NCBI RefSeq assembly: GCF_019242285.1
Contig: NZ_JAFAVV010000539.1
Span: 1 to 42,659 of the forward strand
Length of the DNA: 42,659 bases
From: Bradyrhizobium sp.
GTDB lineage: Bacteria; Pseudomonadota; Alphaproteobacteria; Rhizobiales; Xanthobacteraceae
Direction: 5' to 3'
Of the stretch, positions 16,877 to 24,839 are shown one piece after another. The notes under the pieces are model-generated. The model saw only the letters and a list, made by a program, of their open reading frames with translations. It was not told where the DNA came from and did not search any database. Position numbers and translations under genes: made by a program. Within the stretch, counting starts at the first letter, position 1. Each line of letters opens with the position of its first letter.

Positions 16877-17344
16877 ATGCAGATCGCGCTCTTCCAGCCC
16901 GATATTCCCCCCAACACGGGGACGATTCTGCGGCTTTGCGCGTGCCTGGATGTGGCGGCCCACGTCATCGAGCCCGCCGGCTTTGCGGTATCCGACCGGA
17001 CGTTCCGCCGCGCCGGCATGGATTATCTCGACCATGTGAAGCTGATGCGCCACGACTCCTGGGCGAAATTCGAGGAATGGCGTCGCGCAGGTGGGTATCG
17101 CCTCGTGCTGTTCACCACCAAGGGCGCCATCTCCTATCTCGATTTCCGCTATGACGCCGCCGATATCCTCCTGTTCGGGCGCGAGACCGCGGGTGTCCCC
17201 GAGGAAGTGGCCGCGGCCGCCGATGCGCGGCTGAAAATTCCGATCAGACCTGCCCTGCGTTCGCTGAACGTGGCGATGGCCGCGGCCATGGCGGTCGGCG
17301 AGGCGCTGCGGCAGACCGGCGGGCCAATGCAGGAGATGCGATGA
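16877..17344 (+). CDS. trmL: tRNA (cytidine(34)-2'-O)-methyltransferase
   Basis: 155 residues, the standard length for TrmL, from the ATG at 16877 (MQIALFQPDIPPNTGTILR). The SPOUT knot elements are seen: PDIPPNTG at the start, LLFGRETAGVPEEV (about residues 98-111) and the C-terminal RSLNVAMAAAMAVGEALRQ. TrmL adds a 2'-O-methyl to the wobble base of tRNA-Leu isoacceptors. The stop overlaps the queE ATG (ATGA), indicating coupled translation. It begins an operon of tRNA position-34 genes. Confidence 0.93.
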   Translation: MQIALFQPDIPPNTGTILRLCACLDVAAHVIEPAGFAVSDRTFRRAGMDYLDHVKLMRHDSWAKFEEWRRAGGYRLVLFTTKGAISYLDFRYDAADILLFGRETAGVPEEVAAAADARLKIPIRPALRSLNVAMAAAMAVGEALRQTGGPMQEMR

Positions 17345-17973
17345 GCTACGCGGTCAAGGAAATCTTCCTGACGCTGCAAGGCGAAGGCGCGCATGCGGGG
17401 CGGCCTGCGGTGTTCTGCCGGTTTTCCGGCTGCAACCTCTGGAGCGGCCGCGAGCAGGACCGCGAGGCCGCGGTCTGCCGCTTCTGCGACACCGACTTCG
17501 TCGGCACCGACGGCACGCTCGGCGGCCGCTATTTGACCGCCGACGCGCTCGCCGACACCATCGCCGCGCAATGGACCGGCGACGCCACTCACCGCTACGT
17601 CGTGCTGACCGGCGGCGAGCCGCTGCTGCAACTGGACAGCGCGCTGGTCGAGGCGCTACATGCGCGCGGCTTTGCGATTGCGATCGAGACCAATGGCACG
17701 CTCGAGCCGCCCGAAGGTCTGGACTGGATCTGCGTCAGCCCGAAGGCCGGCGCGGCATTGGCGTTGACGCGGGGGCACGAGCTGAAGCTGGTCTATCCGC
17801 AGCAAGGGGCCGCACCGGAGGATTTCGCGGGCCTTGCCTTCGAGCGCTTCTCGCTGCAGCCGATGGACGGTCCGGAGGTCGATGCGAACACCGCGCGGGC
17901 GATCGACTATTGCCTGCGCCATCCGCAATGGCGGCTCAGCCTGCAGACGCACAAGACGCTCGGCATCAGATAG
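17341..17973 (+). CDS. queE: 7-carboxy-7-deazaguanine synthase
   Basis: 210 residues of the radical-SAM family. It has the enlarged cysteine cluster typical of the QueE branch with an insertion between the first and second cysteines (CRFSGCNLWSGREQD....VCRFCDTDF), the GGEP motif in VVLTGGEPLLQLD, and IAIETNGTLEP. QueE turns 6-carboxytetrahydropterin into 7-carboxy-7-deazaguanine, the precursor of queuosine found at the wobble position of several tRNAs. It overlaps trmL by 4 nt and is followed 20 nt later by a QueD-like gene that would supply its substrate. The stop at 17971-17973 is followed by a short spacer. Confidence 0.93.
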   Translation: MSYAVKEIFLTLQGEGAHAGRPAVFCRFSGCNLWSGREQDREAAVCRFCDTDFVGTDGTLGGRYLTADALADTIAAQWTGDATHRYVVLTGGEPLLQLDSALVEALHARGFAIAIETNGTLEPPEGLDWICVSPKAGAALALTRGHELKLVYPQQGAAPEDFAGLAFERFSLQPMDGPEVDANTARAIDYCLRHPQWRLSLQTHKTLGIR

Positions 17974-17993
17974 GAACCGGATTTTTCGGACTC

Positions 17994-18359
17994 ATGTGGG
18001 AATTGACCAAGGCGTTCCGCTTCGAGGCGGCGCATTCGCTTCGAGGAACGACGCTGGGCGCGGCGAGCGAGGAAATTCACGGCCATTCCTTTCGCGCCGA
18101 GATCGCGGTGCGCGGCTCGCCCGATCCCGTCACCGGCATGGTCGTGGATCTCGGCCTGTTGCAGCGCGCGATCGCCCAAGTGCAGGCGATGCTCGATCAT
18201 AAGCTGCTCAACAAGGTGCCCGACCTCGGACCGCCGACGCTGGAAAACCTCTCGCGTTTCGTCTTCGAACGGGTGCAGCATGCCGGCCGGATCACGCGGG
18301 TGAGCATCTTTCGCGATAGCTGCAACGAGAGCTGCACCTATTTCGGTCCGGACCAATAG
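17994..18359 (+). CDS. QueD/PTPS-family protein (6-carboxytetrahydropterin synthase-like) lacking the catalytic Cys
   Basis: 121 residues, ATG at 17994. The zinc ligands of the family are present: His in FEAAHSL and the pair in IHGHSF, plus the Asp-His of MLDHKLLN. However, the spacing between the AAH and HGH motifs is the same as in E. coli QueD, and the position of the catalytic Cys (C27 there) is Ser (AASEEIHGH). A Glu sits three residues before the HGH, the E-x-x-HGH pattern of PTPS-III enzymes. The terminal pterin-binding KETC-type motif reads RDSC. By position next to queE it should feed queuosine synthesis; by motif it may have a different or additional activity (folate pathway). I therefore leave the symbol empty. 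Confidence 0.85.
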   Translation: MWELTKAFRFEAAHSLRGTTLGAASEEIHGHSFRAEIAVRGSPDPVTGMVVDLGLLQRAIAQVQAMLDHKLLNKVPDLGPPTLENLSRFVFERVQHAGRITRVSIFRDSCNESCTYFGPDQ

Positions 18360-18368
18360 GAGTTTCCG

Positions 18369-19256
18369 ATGGAAGCCATCGTCATCGAGGAGCGCAAGGC
18401 GCAGGCGAAGGCCTGGTTCGAGTCGCTGCGCGACCAGATCTGCGCGTCCTTCGAGACGCTCGAGGACGAGGCGCCCGCCTCTCTTTATCCCGGCAGCGCC
18501 GGCCGCTTCGTGCGCACGCCCTGGCCGCGCACCGATCACTCGGGCAGACCGGGCGGCGGCGGCGTCATGTCGATGATGCACGGCCGGCTGTTCGAGAAGG
18601 TCGGCGTGCACTGCTCGACGGTGTTCGGCGAGTTCGCCCCCGATTTTCGCGCCCAGATCCAGGGCGCCGAGGACGATCCGCGGTTCTGGTTCTCGGGGAT
18701 CTCGCTGATCGCGCACATGCGCAATCCGCATGTGCCGGCCGTGCACATGAACACGCGCTTCGTCGTGACCACGAAAACCTGGGTCGCCGGCGGCGCCGAC
18801 CTGACGCCGGTGCTCGACCGCCGACGCACCCAGGACGATCCCGACACGCAGGCCTTCCATGCGGCGATGAAGGGCGCCTGCGACGCGCAGGGAGACGGCG
18901 CGCTTTATGACAAGTACAAGAAGTGGTGCGACGACTATTTCTACCTGCCGCATCGCAGGGAGCCGCGCGGCATCGGCGGCATCTTCTACGACCACCACAA
19001 TTCCGGCGACTGGGAGCGCGACTTCGCCTTCACCCAGGCCGTCGGCCGCGCGTTCGCCAAGATCTATCCCGAGCTGGTGCGCGCCAACTTCAACACGTCC
19101 TGGACCGATACCGACCGCGAGGAGCAACTGATCCGGCGCGGCCGCTATGTCGAGTTCAACCTGCTCTACGACCGCGGCACCATGTTCGGACTGAAGACCG
19201 GCGGCAATGTCGCCTCGATCCTGTCGTCGATGCCGCCGGAGGTGAAATGGCCGTAA
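18369..19256 (+). CDS. hemF: Oxygen-dependent coproporphyrinogen III oxidase
   Basis: 295 residues, normal for HemF. It contains the family blocks [45 protein letters not shown] and [28 protein letters not shown]. The enzyme oxidatively decarboxylates coproporphyrinogen III to protoporphyrinogen IX in heme synthesis. It follows the QueD-like gene by 9 nt and overlaps the next gene by 10 nt, so it is inside the operon started by trmL. The metabolic link with tRNA modification is not obvious. Confidence 0.96.
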   Translation: MEAIVIEERKAQAKAWFESLRDQICASFETLEDEAPASLYPGSAGRFVRTPWPRTDHSGRPGGGGVMSMMHGRLFEKVGVHCSTVFGEFAPDFRAQIQGAEDDPRFWFSGISLIAHMRNPHVPAVHMNTRFVVTTKTWVAGGADLTPVLDRRRTQDDPDTQAFHAAMKGACDAQGDGALYDKYKKWCDDYFYLPHRREPRGIGGIFYDHHNSGDWERDFAFTQAVGRAFAKIYPELVRANFNTSWTDTDREEQLIRRGRYVEFNLLYDRGTMFGLKTGGNVASILSSMPPEVKWP

Positions 19257-19993
19257 ATGCGATGAACCGACTGCCGCGCGCGATGCTGATCGACATGGAC
19301 GACACCATCTTGTCGGCCCACGGCCAGCCCGAAATCGCCTGGACCATCGTCGCGGACGAGTTCGCCGACGAGCTCGCGCCGCTGTCGCCGAAGGCGGTCG
19401 GCACCGCGATCGCCCAGACAGCACGCCGATTCTGGCCGGCTGCGGCGCCGGAATGGCGCCTGAAGCTCACGGAAGCGCGGCACGAGGTGGCGAGGCGAGG
19501 ACTTGCCTCACTGGCCAGACTCGATCAGCCGGCGCCGCCGGCCGATCTCGCCGTCAAGCTCGCCGACCGCTTCACGGCCTATCGCGACGAGCAGATGTTC
19601 GTCTTTCCCGGCGCGCATGAGGCAATCGACAAGCTGAAGACGCTCGGCGTCAAGCTCGCGCTGGTCACCAATGGCGCGAGCGCGGTCCAGCGCGCCAAGA
19701 TCGAGCGCTTTGCGCTGGCGCACCGGTTCGACCACATCCAGATCGAGGGCGAGCACGGTTTCGGCAAGCCGGAGGAGCGCGCCTATCTGCATGCCATGGA
19801 GACGCTCGGCGTCACCGCGCCAGAGACCTGGATGGTCGGCGACAATCTGGAATGGGAGGTCGAGGCGCCGCAACGGCTCGGCATCTACGCGATCTGGATG
19901 GACATTCACGGCGAAGGGCTGCCGCAAGGCTCGACCGTCAGGCCCGACCGCATCATCCGCTCGCTCACGGAGCTGCTGCCGGAGGGAGGATGA
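19247..19993 (+). CDS. HAD-family hydrolase (phosphatase)
   Basis: 248 residues. The ATG at 19247 overlaps the end of hemF and has GGAGGTGA directly before it; an ATG at 19262 is the alternative. The four HAD motifs are visible: DMDDTIL (nucleophile Asp), LALVTNGAS, a Lys in [11 protein letters not shown] and [13 protein letters not shown]. The large cap between motifs I and II (about residues 25-100) is helical, as in the C1 subclass (N-acylneuraminate-9-phosphatase and phosphoglycolate phosphatase relatives). The substrate is not predictable. It is last in the operon, and the TauE/SafE gene converges on it 12 nt away. Confidence 0.88.
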   Translation: MAVNAMNRLPRAMLIDMDDTILSAHGQPEIAWTIVADEFADELAPLSPKAVGTAIAQTARRFWPAAAPEWRLKLTEARHEVARRGLASLARLDQPAPPADLAVKLADRFTAYRDEQMFVFPGAHEAIDKLKTLGVKLALVTNGASAVQRAKIERFALAHRFDHIQIEGEHGFGKPEERAYLHAMETLGVTAPETWMVGDNLEWEVEAPQRLGIYAIWMDIHGEGLPQGSTVRPDRIIRSLTELLPEGG

Positions 19994-20005
19994 GGCCGCA
20001 CACGG

Positions 20006-20773
20006 TCACGAAAACGGCCGCAACGCGGAGGTGATCATCACCGCGCCGCCCACGATCACGGCGATGTCGAGGATCGCGGCATGGACATGCACCGGCATGC
20101 GCTCAACGAAGGCGCGCGCCAGGAACGCGCCCGGCACGCCGATCGCGCCGATCAGCAGCGCAAAGGCGAGCACTTGCGCGGTGAGGACACCGGCGAGCCC
20201 GAACACCGAGATCTTGATCAGGCTGGTCACCACCGAGATCACGGCGTCGGTCGCGATCACCGACGCGCCTTCCAGCCCCGCCGCCATCAACCGCGACAGC
20301 AGGATCACGCCCGCGCCCGCGGTGCCGCCGACCACGACGCCATAACCGACGGCGCCGGCAAACAGGCCGCCATCGCCGATCCGTGCGGCGCGGCGGCGCA
20401 GCACCCGGCGCAGCGGCACGCTCAGTATCAGCATGGTGCCGATCACGAGCACGGCGCCGTCGTTGGTCAGTCGCGTATAGCCATAGGCGCCGAGCGCCGT
20501 CGTGACCGTGGGGGCCGCGATCACGATCAGCGCGCGCCGGCGGTCCGCATGGCGGAAATAGGCGACGCTGCGGCTCATATTCGCAAACACCGCCGATATC
20601 GCGAGGATCGGCACCACCGGCTCGGCGCCGAGCATCGGCACCTGCACCAGCGGCATCAATGCGCCCGAGCCATAACCGGCAAGCCCGCCGATCAACGAGG
20701 CGAACAGCGCCATGGCCGCGACCAGGAGAAGCTGAAGCAGGGAGATGTCGGCGAAGCCGGAAATGAAGCTCAC
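20006..20773 (-). CDS. TauE/SafE-family membrane transporter
   Basis: 255 residues with about eight membrane segments and the two-fold repeat architecture of TauE/SafE permeases: the signature ASLIGGLAGYGSGALMPLVQ in the first half and GVVVGGTAGAGVILLSRLMA in the second. These proteins export sulfite, sulfoacetate or related anions. Its ATG overlaps the stop of the CCA-adding enzyme gene (4 nt), so it is the last gene of the DUF1285 operon. The function is by family only. Confidence 0.82.
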   Translation of the reverse strand: MSFISGFADISLLQLLLVAAMALFASLIGGLAGYGSGALMPLVQVPMLGAEPVVPILAISAVFANMSRSVAYFRHADRRRALIVIAAPTVTTALGAYGYTRLTNDGAVLVIGTMLILSVPLRRVLRRRAARIGDGGLFAGAVGYGVVVGGTAGAGVILLSRLMAAGLEGASVIATDAVISVVTSLIKISVFGLAGVLTAQVLAFALLIGAIGVPGAFLARAFVERMPVHVHAAILDIAVIVGGAVMITSALRPFS

Positions 20774-22047
20774 GTCCTGTCGCGGGAAAGGCGGCCGACC
20801 GCCTGGTCGGCGATGGATGCCAGCGCCGCCGGATCGAGCGGGAAGTCCGCCGCAAGCCAGGCGTCCTCGGCCAGCGTGAGCACTTGCCCGAGCATGGGGC
20901 CGGCATCAATTCCACGCGCGACGAAATCCGCCGCCTTCAGCGGGAATTTCGGCGCCTGCCAGCGTTGCGGCAGGGTCGCAAGCTCGCGCCAGCGCGCTTC
21001 ATCGCCATCGCTGCCGGCACGCGCCCAGGCCAGCAGCATCCGGTCGCGGTAGCGCTCCGCGCCGAGACGATAGAGTCGCTGCCGCGCTCTGGCTTCATCC
21101 ATTCCCGGAAGCCGCCACCAGCGATGGCCCATGGAATCGAGCGCCTTGGCCTCGGCATTCGAGAGCCGCAGCTTTGCTGCGATGCGCCTCGCATCCTCCG
21201 TCACCGCGACCGCGAGCGCCGCCAGCCTGCGGATCGGATCAGGCGCGAGATCGAGCGCGCGTTCGATGCCGATCATGGCCGCGAACGGGCCGGTATAGGT
21301 GATGCCGCCGATGATCGGCAGCAACAGGCCGCCATCCGCCATCGCCGTCACTGCGGCCACCGCGCCACCGGTCACCACCAGCTTCAGCATTTCCATCCGC
21401 AGCCGCTCGGCCGACAGGGCGGCGAGACCGGCACGGCCGGCGATGCAGGCGAGATAGCCCTCGCGATCGGGGGCGCCAGCGCCAAAGGCGGCGTGGATGC
21501 GGAAGAAGCGCAGGATGCGCAGAAAATCCTCGGCGATGCGCTGGGCCGGATCGCCGATGAAGCGCACATGCCTGGTTGCGATGTCGTCGAGACCGCCGAC
21601 ATAGTCGTGCACGATGCCATCGGCCGTCAGCGACAGCGCGTTGATGGTGAAGTCGCGGCGCTTCGCGTCGCCGACCCAGTCGCGGCCGAAGGCGACCTTG
21701 GCCTTGCGGCCGAAGGTCTCGGTATCCTCGCGCAAGGTCGTGACCTCGAACGGATGGGCGTCGATCACGAGCGTCACGGTGCCGTGCACGATGCCGGTCG
21801 GCACGCTCTTGATGCCGGCCGCCTTGGCGCGCCGTACCACCTCCTCCGGCAGCGCGGTAGTCGCGATGTCGATGTCGCCGATCGGAATGCCGAGCAGCGT
21901 GTTGCGGACGGCGCCGCCGACCACGCGGGCTTGCTCGCCATTCGCATTCAGGAGCGCCAGCACCCTCGCGACCGAACCAGATTTGAGCCACGGAGCATTC
22001 AGAGGCGCGTTCAGATCGCCGGCACGGCGCGCCCGCGTATCGTTCAT
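20770..22047 (-). CDS. cca: CCA tRNA nucleotidyltransferase
   Basis: 425 residues, class II nucleotidyltransferase. The N-terminal palm shows VVGGAVRNTLLGIPIGDIDI with the catalytic Asp pair, then DAHPFEVTTLREDTETFGR, the GDAKRRDFTINALSLTADG motif C region, and FLRILRFFRIHAAFG. Poly(A) polymerase/CCA-enzyme neck and body follow. It adds or repairs the 3' CCA of tRNAs (in related alphaproteobacteria one enzyme of this family does so). Start and stop overlap neighbours by 4 nt on both sides. Confidence 0.93.
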   Translation of the reverse strand: MNDTRARRAGDLNAPLNAPWLKSGSVARVLALLNANGEQARVVGGAVRNTLLGIPIGDIDIATTALPEEVVRRAKAAGIKSVPTGIVHGTVTLVIDAHPFEVTTLREDTETFGRKAKVAFGRDWVGDAKRRDFTINALSLTADGIVHDYVGGLDDIATRHVRFIGDPAQRIAEDFLRILRFFRIHAAFGAGAPDREGYLACIAGRAGLAALSAERLRMEMLKLVVTGGAVAAVTAMADGGLLLPIIGGITYTGPFAAMIGIERALDLAPDPIRRLAALAVAVTEDARRIAAKLRLSNAEAKALDSMGHRWWRLPGMDEARARQRLYRLGAERYRDRMLLAWARAGSDGDEARWRELATLPQRWQAPKFPLKAADFVARGIDAGPMLGQVLTLAEDAWLAADFPLDPAALASIADQAVGRLSRDRT

Positions 22048-22307
22048 CTCTCAACTCCGGGAACGAGCTTGCCGTTCTCGATATGGGCAGGGACGTAGGT
22101 GGAATAAGGCGGCTTGGCCGAATACTGCGCGAGCATCACGAAGCCGAGGACCACCAGCACCAGCGACCCGAGCGCGAGCCGCGCCACCAGGTGCAGCGGC
22201 CAGGACGACGGCACCAGCACGGCATTGCGCGTGGCCAGCAGCAATAGCGCATACACCGCGAAGGGAATGAGGAAGATCCCGATCTCGGTGAGCGCCGGCC
22301 GGATCAT
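22044..22307 (-). CDS. Small membrane protein, DUF6111-like
   Basis: 87 residues from the ATG at 22307, which overlaps the Nudix stop (ATGA). Two hydrophobic segments: ALTEIGIFLIPFAVYALLLLA and LVARLALGSLVLVVLGFVMLA, then a Pro/Tyr-rich tail AKPPYSTYVPAHIENGKLVPG. This gene is typically sandwiched between the Nudix and CCA genes in alphaproteobacteria, and I match it to DUF6111 from that position and pattern. Function unknown. Confidence 0.78.
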   Translation of the reverse strand: MIRPALTEIGIFLIPFAVYALLLLATRNAVLVPSSWPLHLVARLALGSLVLVVLGFVMLAQYSAKPPYSTYVPAHIENGKLVPGVER

Positions 22308-22975
22308 GAGAGACAAATCCGTTCATACAGGAGCCGCAGGATGCCCGCGGTCGCCCCCCAGATGAAGCGTTCCGCATAAGGCATCGCGTAATAGGTGCGC
22401 TCGATGCCGCGGAACTCCCGGCTGTGAAGCTCGTGGTTCGCGGGATCCATCAGGAAGGCCAGCGGCACCTCGAAGGCGTCGTCGACCTCCGACCGGTTGA
22501 TGTTGAGGGTGAAGCCCGGCTTCACGCGCGCCAGCGTCGGCACAATGCGAAAGCCGAAGCTGGTACCATAGAGACCGAGATAGCCGACCGGCTCGACGAA
22601 GCCGCGGTCGAGCCCGACCTCCTCCTCCGCCTCGCGCAAGGCGGTATCGAGCGGGGATGCGTCGGTGGCGTCGATCTTGCCGCCGGGAAACGCGATCTGG
22701 CCGGCATGATCGGCGAGCAGCGGCGAGCGCTGCGTCAACAGCACGGTCGGCTGCGGATGATCGATGACGGGGATCAGCACCGCGGCGGGACGGATCGGCT
22801 GCTCGCGCGCGATGATCTCGAGCATCCGGCTGGTGCCGGAATCGCCGCTCTCCGGAATGATGCTCGGATCGAGCAGCCCCGGCGGAACGTCGAAGGTAAG
22901 CCGCCCGCGGGCGCGCTCGAAGAATTCCGCCGAGGAAATATCGGCCGCAGCAGCCCTCACCATCGGTTCGTTCAA
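22304..22975 (-). CDS. Nudix hydrolase, CoA pyrophosphatase-like
   Basis: 223 residues starting at a TTG (22975) that overlaps the previous stop as TTGA and has GAGG 7 nt before it; an ATG at 22963 is the conservative alternative. The Nudix box is FPGGKIDATDASPLDTALREAEEEVGL and the CoA-type UPF0035 region precedes it (RPAAVLIPVIDHPQPTVLLTQRSP). Family members cleave the diphosphate of CoA to 3',5'-ADP and phosphopantetheine. The 4-nt overlaps on both sides indicate translational coupling in the DUF1285 operon. Confidence 0.88.
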   Translation of the reverse strand: MNEPMVRAAAADISSAEFFERARGRLTFDVPPGLLDPSIIPESGDSGTSRMLEIIAREQPIRPAAVLIPVIDHPQPTVLLTQRSPLLADHAGQIAFPGGKIDATDASPLDTALREAEEEVGLDRGFVEPVGYLGLYGTSFGFRIVPTLARVKPGFTLNINRSEVDDAFEVPLAFLMDPANHELHSREFRGIERTYYAMPYAERFIWGATAGILRLLYERICLS

Positions 22976-23595
22976 AGCGCGGCCCTCACCTCGCCCGCAT
23001 CGGCCATCGGAAAGAATTCCCCCGCCGAGATTACACCGAACATCGGATGGCCGTCGATCACGCGCTCCTCGCCCAGGTCGACAAGATCGTAATAGATCGC
23101 GCGCGTCACCTTCGCCCACAGGTCGCTCCGGACGTGAAGATAGGGCACGAGCCCGCCGTCGGCGGCCATCTCGAACCGCAGGCGGTGGGTGGCGTCGCAA
23201 TCGACCCAGTCATCCACATTGGTGCGAAAGCGCAACAGCGGCCCGCGCGCATCGTCGTCCTTCGCCATCTCGACGGCGAGAAATGGTGCGTCATCGACGC
23301 GGATGCCGACCTTCTCCACCGGTGTGACCAGAAAATGCTTGCCGTCCTCGCGCTTGAGGATGGTGGAGAACAGCCGCACCAACGCCGGCCGGCCGATTGG
23401 CGTGCCCATGTAGTACCATGTACCATCGCTGCCGATTCGCATGTCGAGATCGCCGCAGAACGGCGGATTCCAGAGATGCACCGGCGGCAAACCTTTTTTT
23501 CCCGGCTCCGCCTTTGCGGCGTCGCCGGCGGCCTGCCTGGCAGCAGCCGTCAGCCCGTCGAGGCCCTGCTGCGTTTTCTGCCCTCGGTTCGCCAT
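22972..23595 (-). CDS. DUF1285 family protein
   Basis: 207 residues from the ATG at 23595. The N-terminus is Gln/Ala/Lys-rich (MANRGQKTQQGLDGLTAAAR), then the DUF1285 fold: PPVHLWNPPFCGDLDMRIGSDGTWYYMGTPI, GIRVDDAPFLAVEM, and DATHRLRFEM. The structure of a homolog is known, but no activity is established that I know of. It is the first gene of a tightly overlapping operon with a Nudix enzyme, DUF6111 and the CCA enzyme, and is divergent from moxR (245 nt between starts). Confidence 0.85.
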   Translation of the reverse strand: MANRGQKTQQGLDGLTAAARQAAGDAAKAEPGKKGLPPVHLWNPPFCGDLDMRIGSDGTWYYMGTPIGRPALVRLFSTILKREDGKHFLVTPVEKVGIRVDDAPFLAVEMAKDDDARGPLLRFRTNVDDWVDCDATHRLRFEMAADGGLVPYLHVRSDLWAKVTRAIYYDLVDLGEERVIDGHPMFGVISAGEFFPMADAGEVRAAL

Positions 23596-23622
23596 GGTTT
23601 GCCCTGACTTAACCTTTGATGG

Positions 23623-23639
23623 TTGGCACGATTGCTGCA
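23623..23639 (+). promoter_or_regulatory. Candidate sigma-54 (RpoN) promoter of the MoxR operon
   Basis: TTGGCACGATTGCTGCA has the invariant GG at 23625-23626 and GC at 23637-23638 separated by exactly 10 nt, and it matches the YTGGCAC-N5-TTGCW consensus except for one base of the -12 element. It points toward moxR (ATG at 23841), leaving a leader of about 190 nt. It is a sequence match only. Confidence 0.5.
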
Positions 23640-23840
23640 CGTTGGTGGTCTGAGGATGCGATTGGTTCCAGGTAGAAATACGTGGCACAGGTCGCCATAT
23701 CGTGATGCCGTTCATACCCCGAAATGCCGATAATGTGGGGATAGTTTAATTCAACGAAACCATGGCCTTTGCCCAATTCTCGGATCGGCTCATGGAATGG
23801 TGGCGCACTCGGCGGCGTCACGAGCGGGAGCTTCAGAGGC

Positions 23841-24839
23841 ATGGCGGACAACGTTGAGAAGCTTGAGGATGTGATCGTCCGTTCGGCCGAACAGGTCTCG
23901 GGCCAGGTCCGCGCGGCAAAAGAGGCGATCGCCGGCGTCATTTTCGGCCAGGACCGGGTGATCGAGAACACCCTGGTGACCATCCTGTCCGGGGGACATG
24001 CGCTGTTGATCGGCGTGCCCGGCCTCGCCAAGACCAAGCTGGTGGAGACACTGGGTGTCACGCTCGGGCTCGACGCCAAGCGCGTCCAGTTCACGCCCGA
24101 CCTGATGCCGTCGGATATTCTCGGCGCCGAGGTGCTGGACGAGAGCACCGCCGGCAAGCGCTCGTTCCGCTTCATCGCTGGCCCCGTGTTCGCGCAACTC
24201 CTGATGGCCGACGAGATCAACCGCGCGAGCCCGCGCACCCAGTCGGCGCTGTTGCAGGCAATGCAGGAGCAACACATCACGGTCGCCGGCGCCCGCCACG
24301 ACCTGCCGAAGCCGTTCCACGTGCTCGCCACGCACAATCCGCTGGAGCAGGAAGGCACCTACCCGCTGCCGGAGGCGCAGCTCGACCGCTTCCTGATGGA
24401 GATCGACGTCGACTATCCCGATCGCGACGCCGAGCGCCGCATCCTGTTCGAGACCACGGGCGCGGAAGAATCCGTCGCCAAGGCTGCGATGGCCGCGGAC
24501 GCGCTGATCGCCGCGCAGCGGCTGGTGCGGCGGCTGCCGGTCGGCGATTCCGTGGTCGAGGCGATCCTGTCGCTGGTGCGCTCCGCCCGTCCGGGACCGG
24601 AAGGCGGCGAATCCGGCAAACTGATCGCCTGGGGACCGGGCCCGCGCGCCAGCCAGGCGCTGATGCTCGCGGTGCGGGCCCGTGCGCTGCTCGACGGGCG
24701 GCTCGCGCCCTCGATCGACGACGTGCTCGACCTCGCCGAGCCGATCCTGAAACACCGCATGGCGCTGACCTTCTCGGCGCGCGCCGAAGGACATTCCATT
24801 CCGGACGTGATCCGGCAATTGAAGACACGGATCGGTTGA
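23841..24839 (+). CDS. MoxR-family AAA+ ATPase
   Basis: 332 residues, ATG at 23841. The Walker A is variant (LIGVPGLAKTKLVET), as usual for MoxR, with Walker B LLMADEINRASPRTQSALLQAMQE and the sensor/arginine region THNPLEQEGTYPLPEAQLDRFLM. MoxR ATPases act with a DUF58 protein and VWA-domain partners as chaperones for maturation of complexes or envelope proteins. The stop overlaps the ATG of the next gene by one base (TGATG), and the whole set of four downstream genes is on the same strand. The client is unknown. Confidence 0.93.
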   Translation: MADNVEKLEDVIVRSAEQVSGQVRAAKEAIAGVIFGQDRVIENTLVTILSGGHALLIGVPGLAKTKLVETLGVTLGLDAKRVQFTPDLMPSDILGAEVLDESTAGKRSFRFIAGPVFAQLLMADEINRASPRTQSALLQAMQEQHITVAGARHDLPKPFHVLATHNPLEQEGTYPLPEAQLDRFLMEIDVDYPDRDAERRILFETTGAEESVAKAAMAADALIAAQRLVRRLPVGDSVVEAILSLVRSARPGPEGGESGKLIAWGPGPRASQALMLAVRARALLDGRLAPSIDDVLDLAEPILKHRMALTFSARAEGHSIPDVIRQLKTRIG

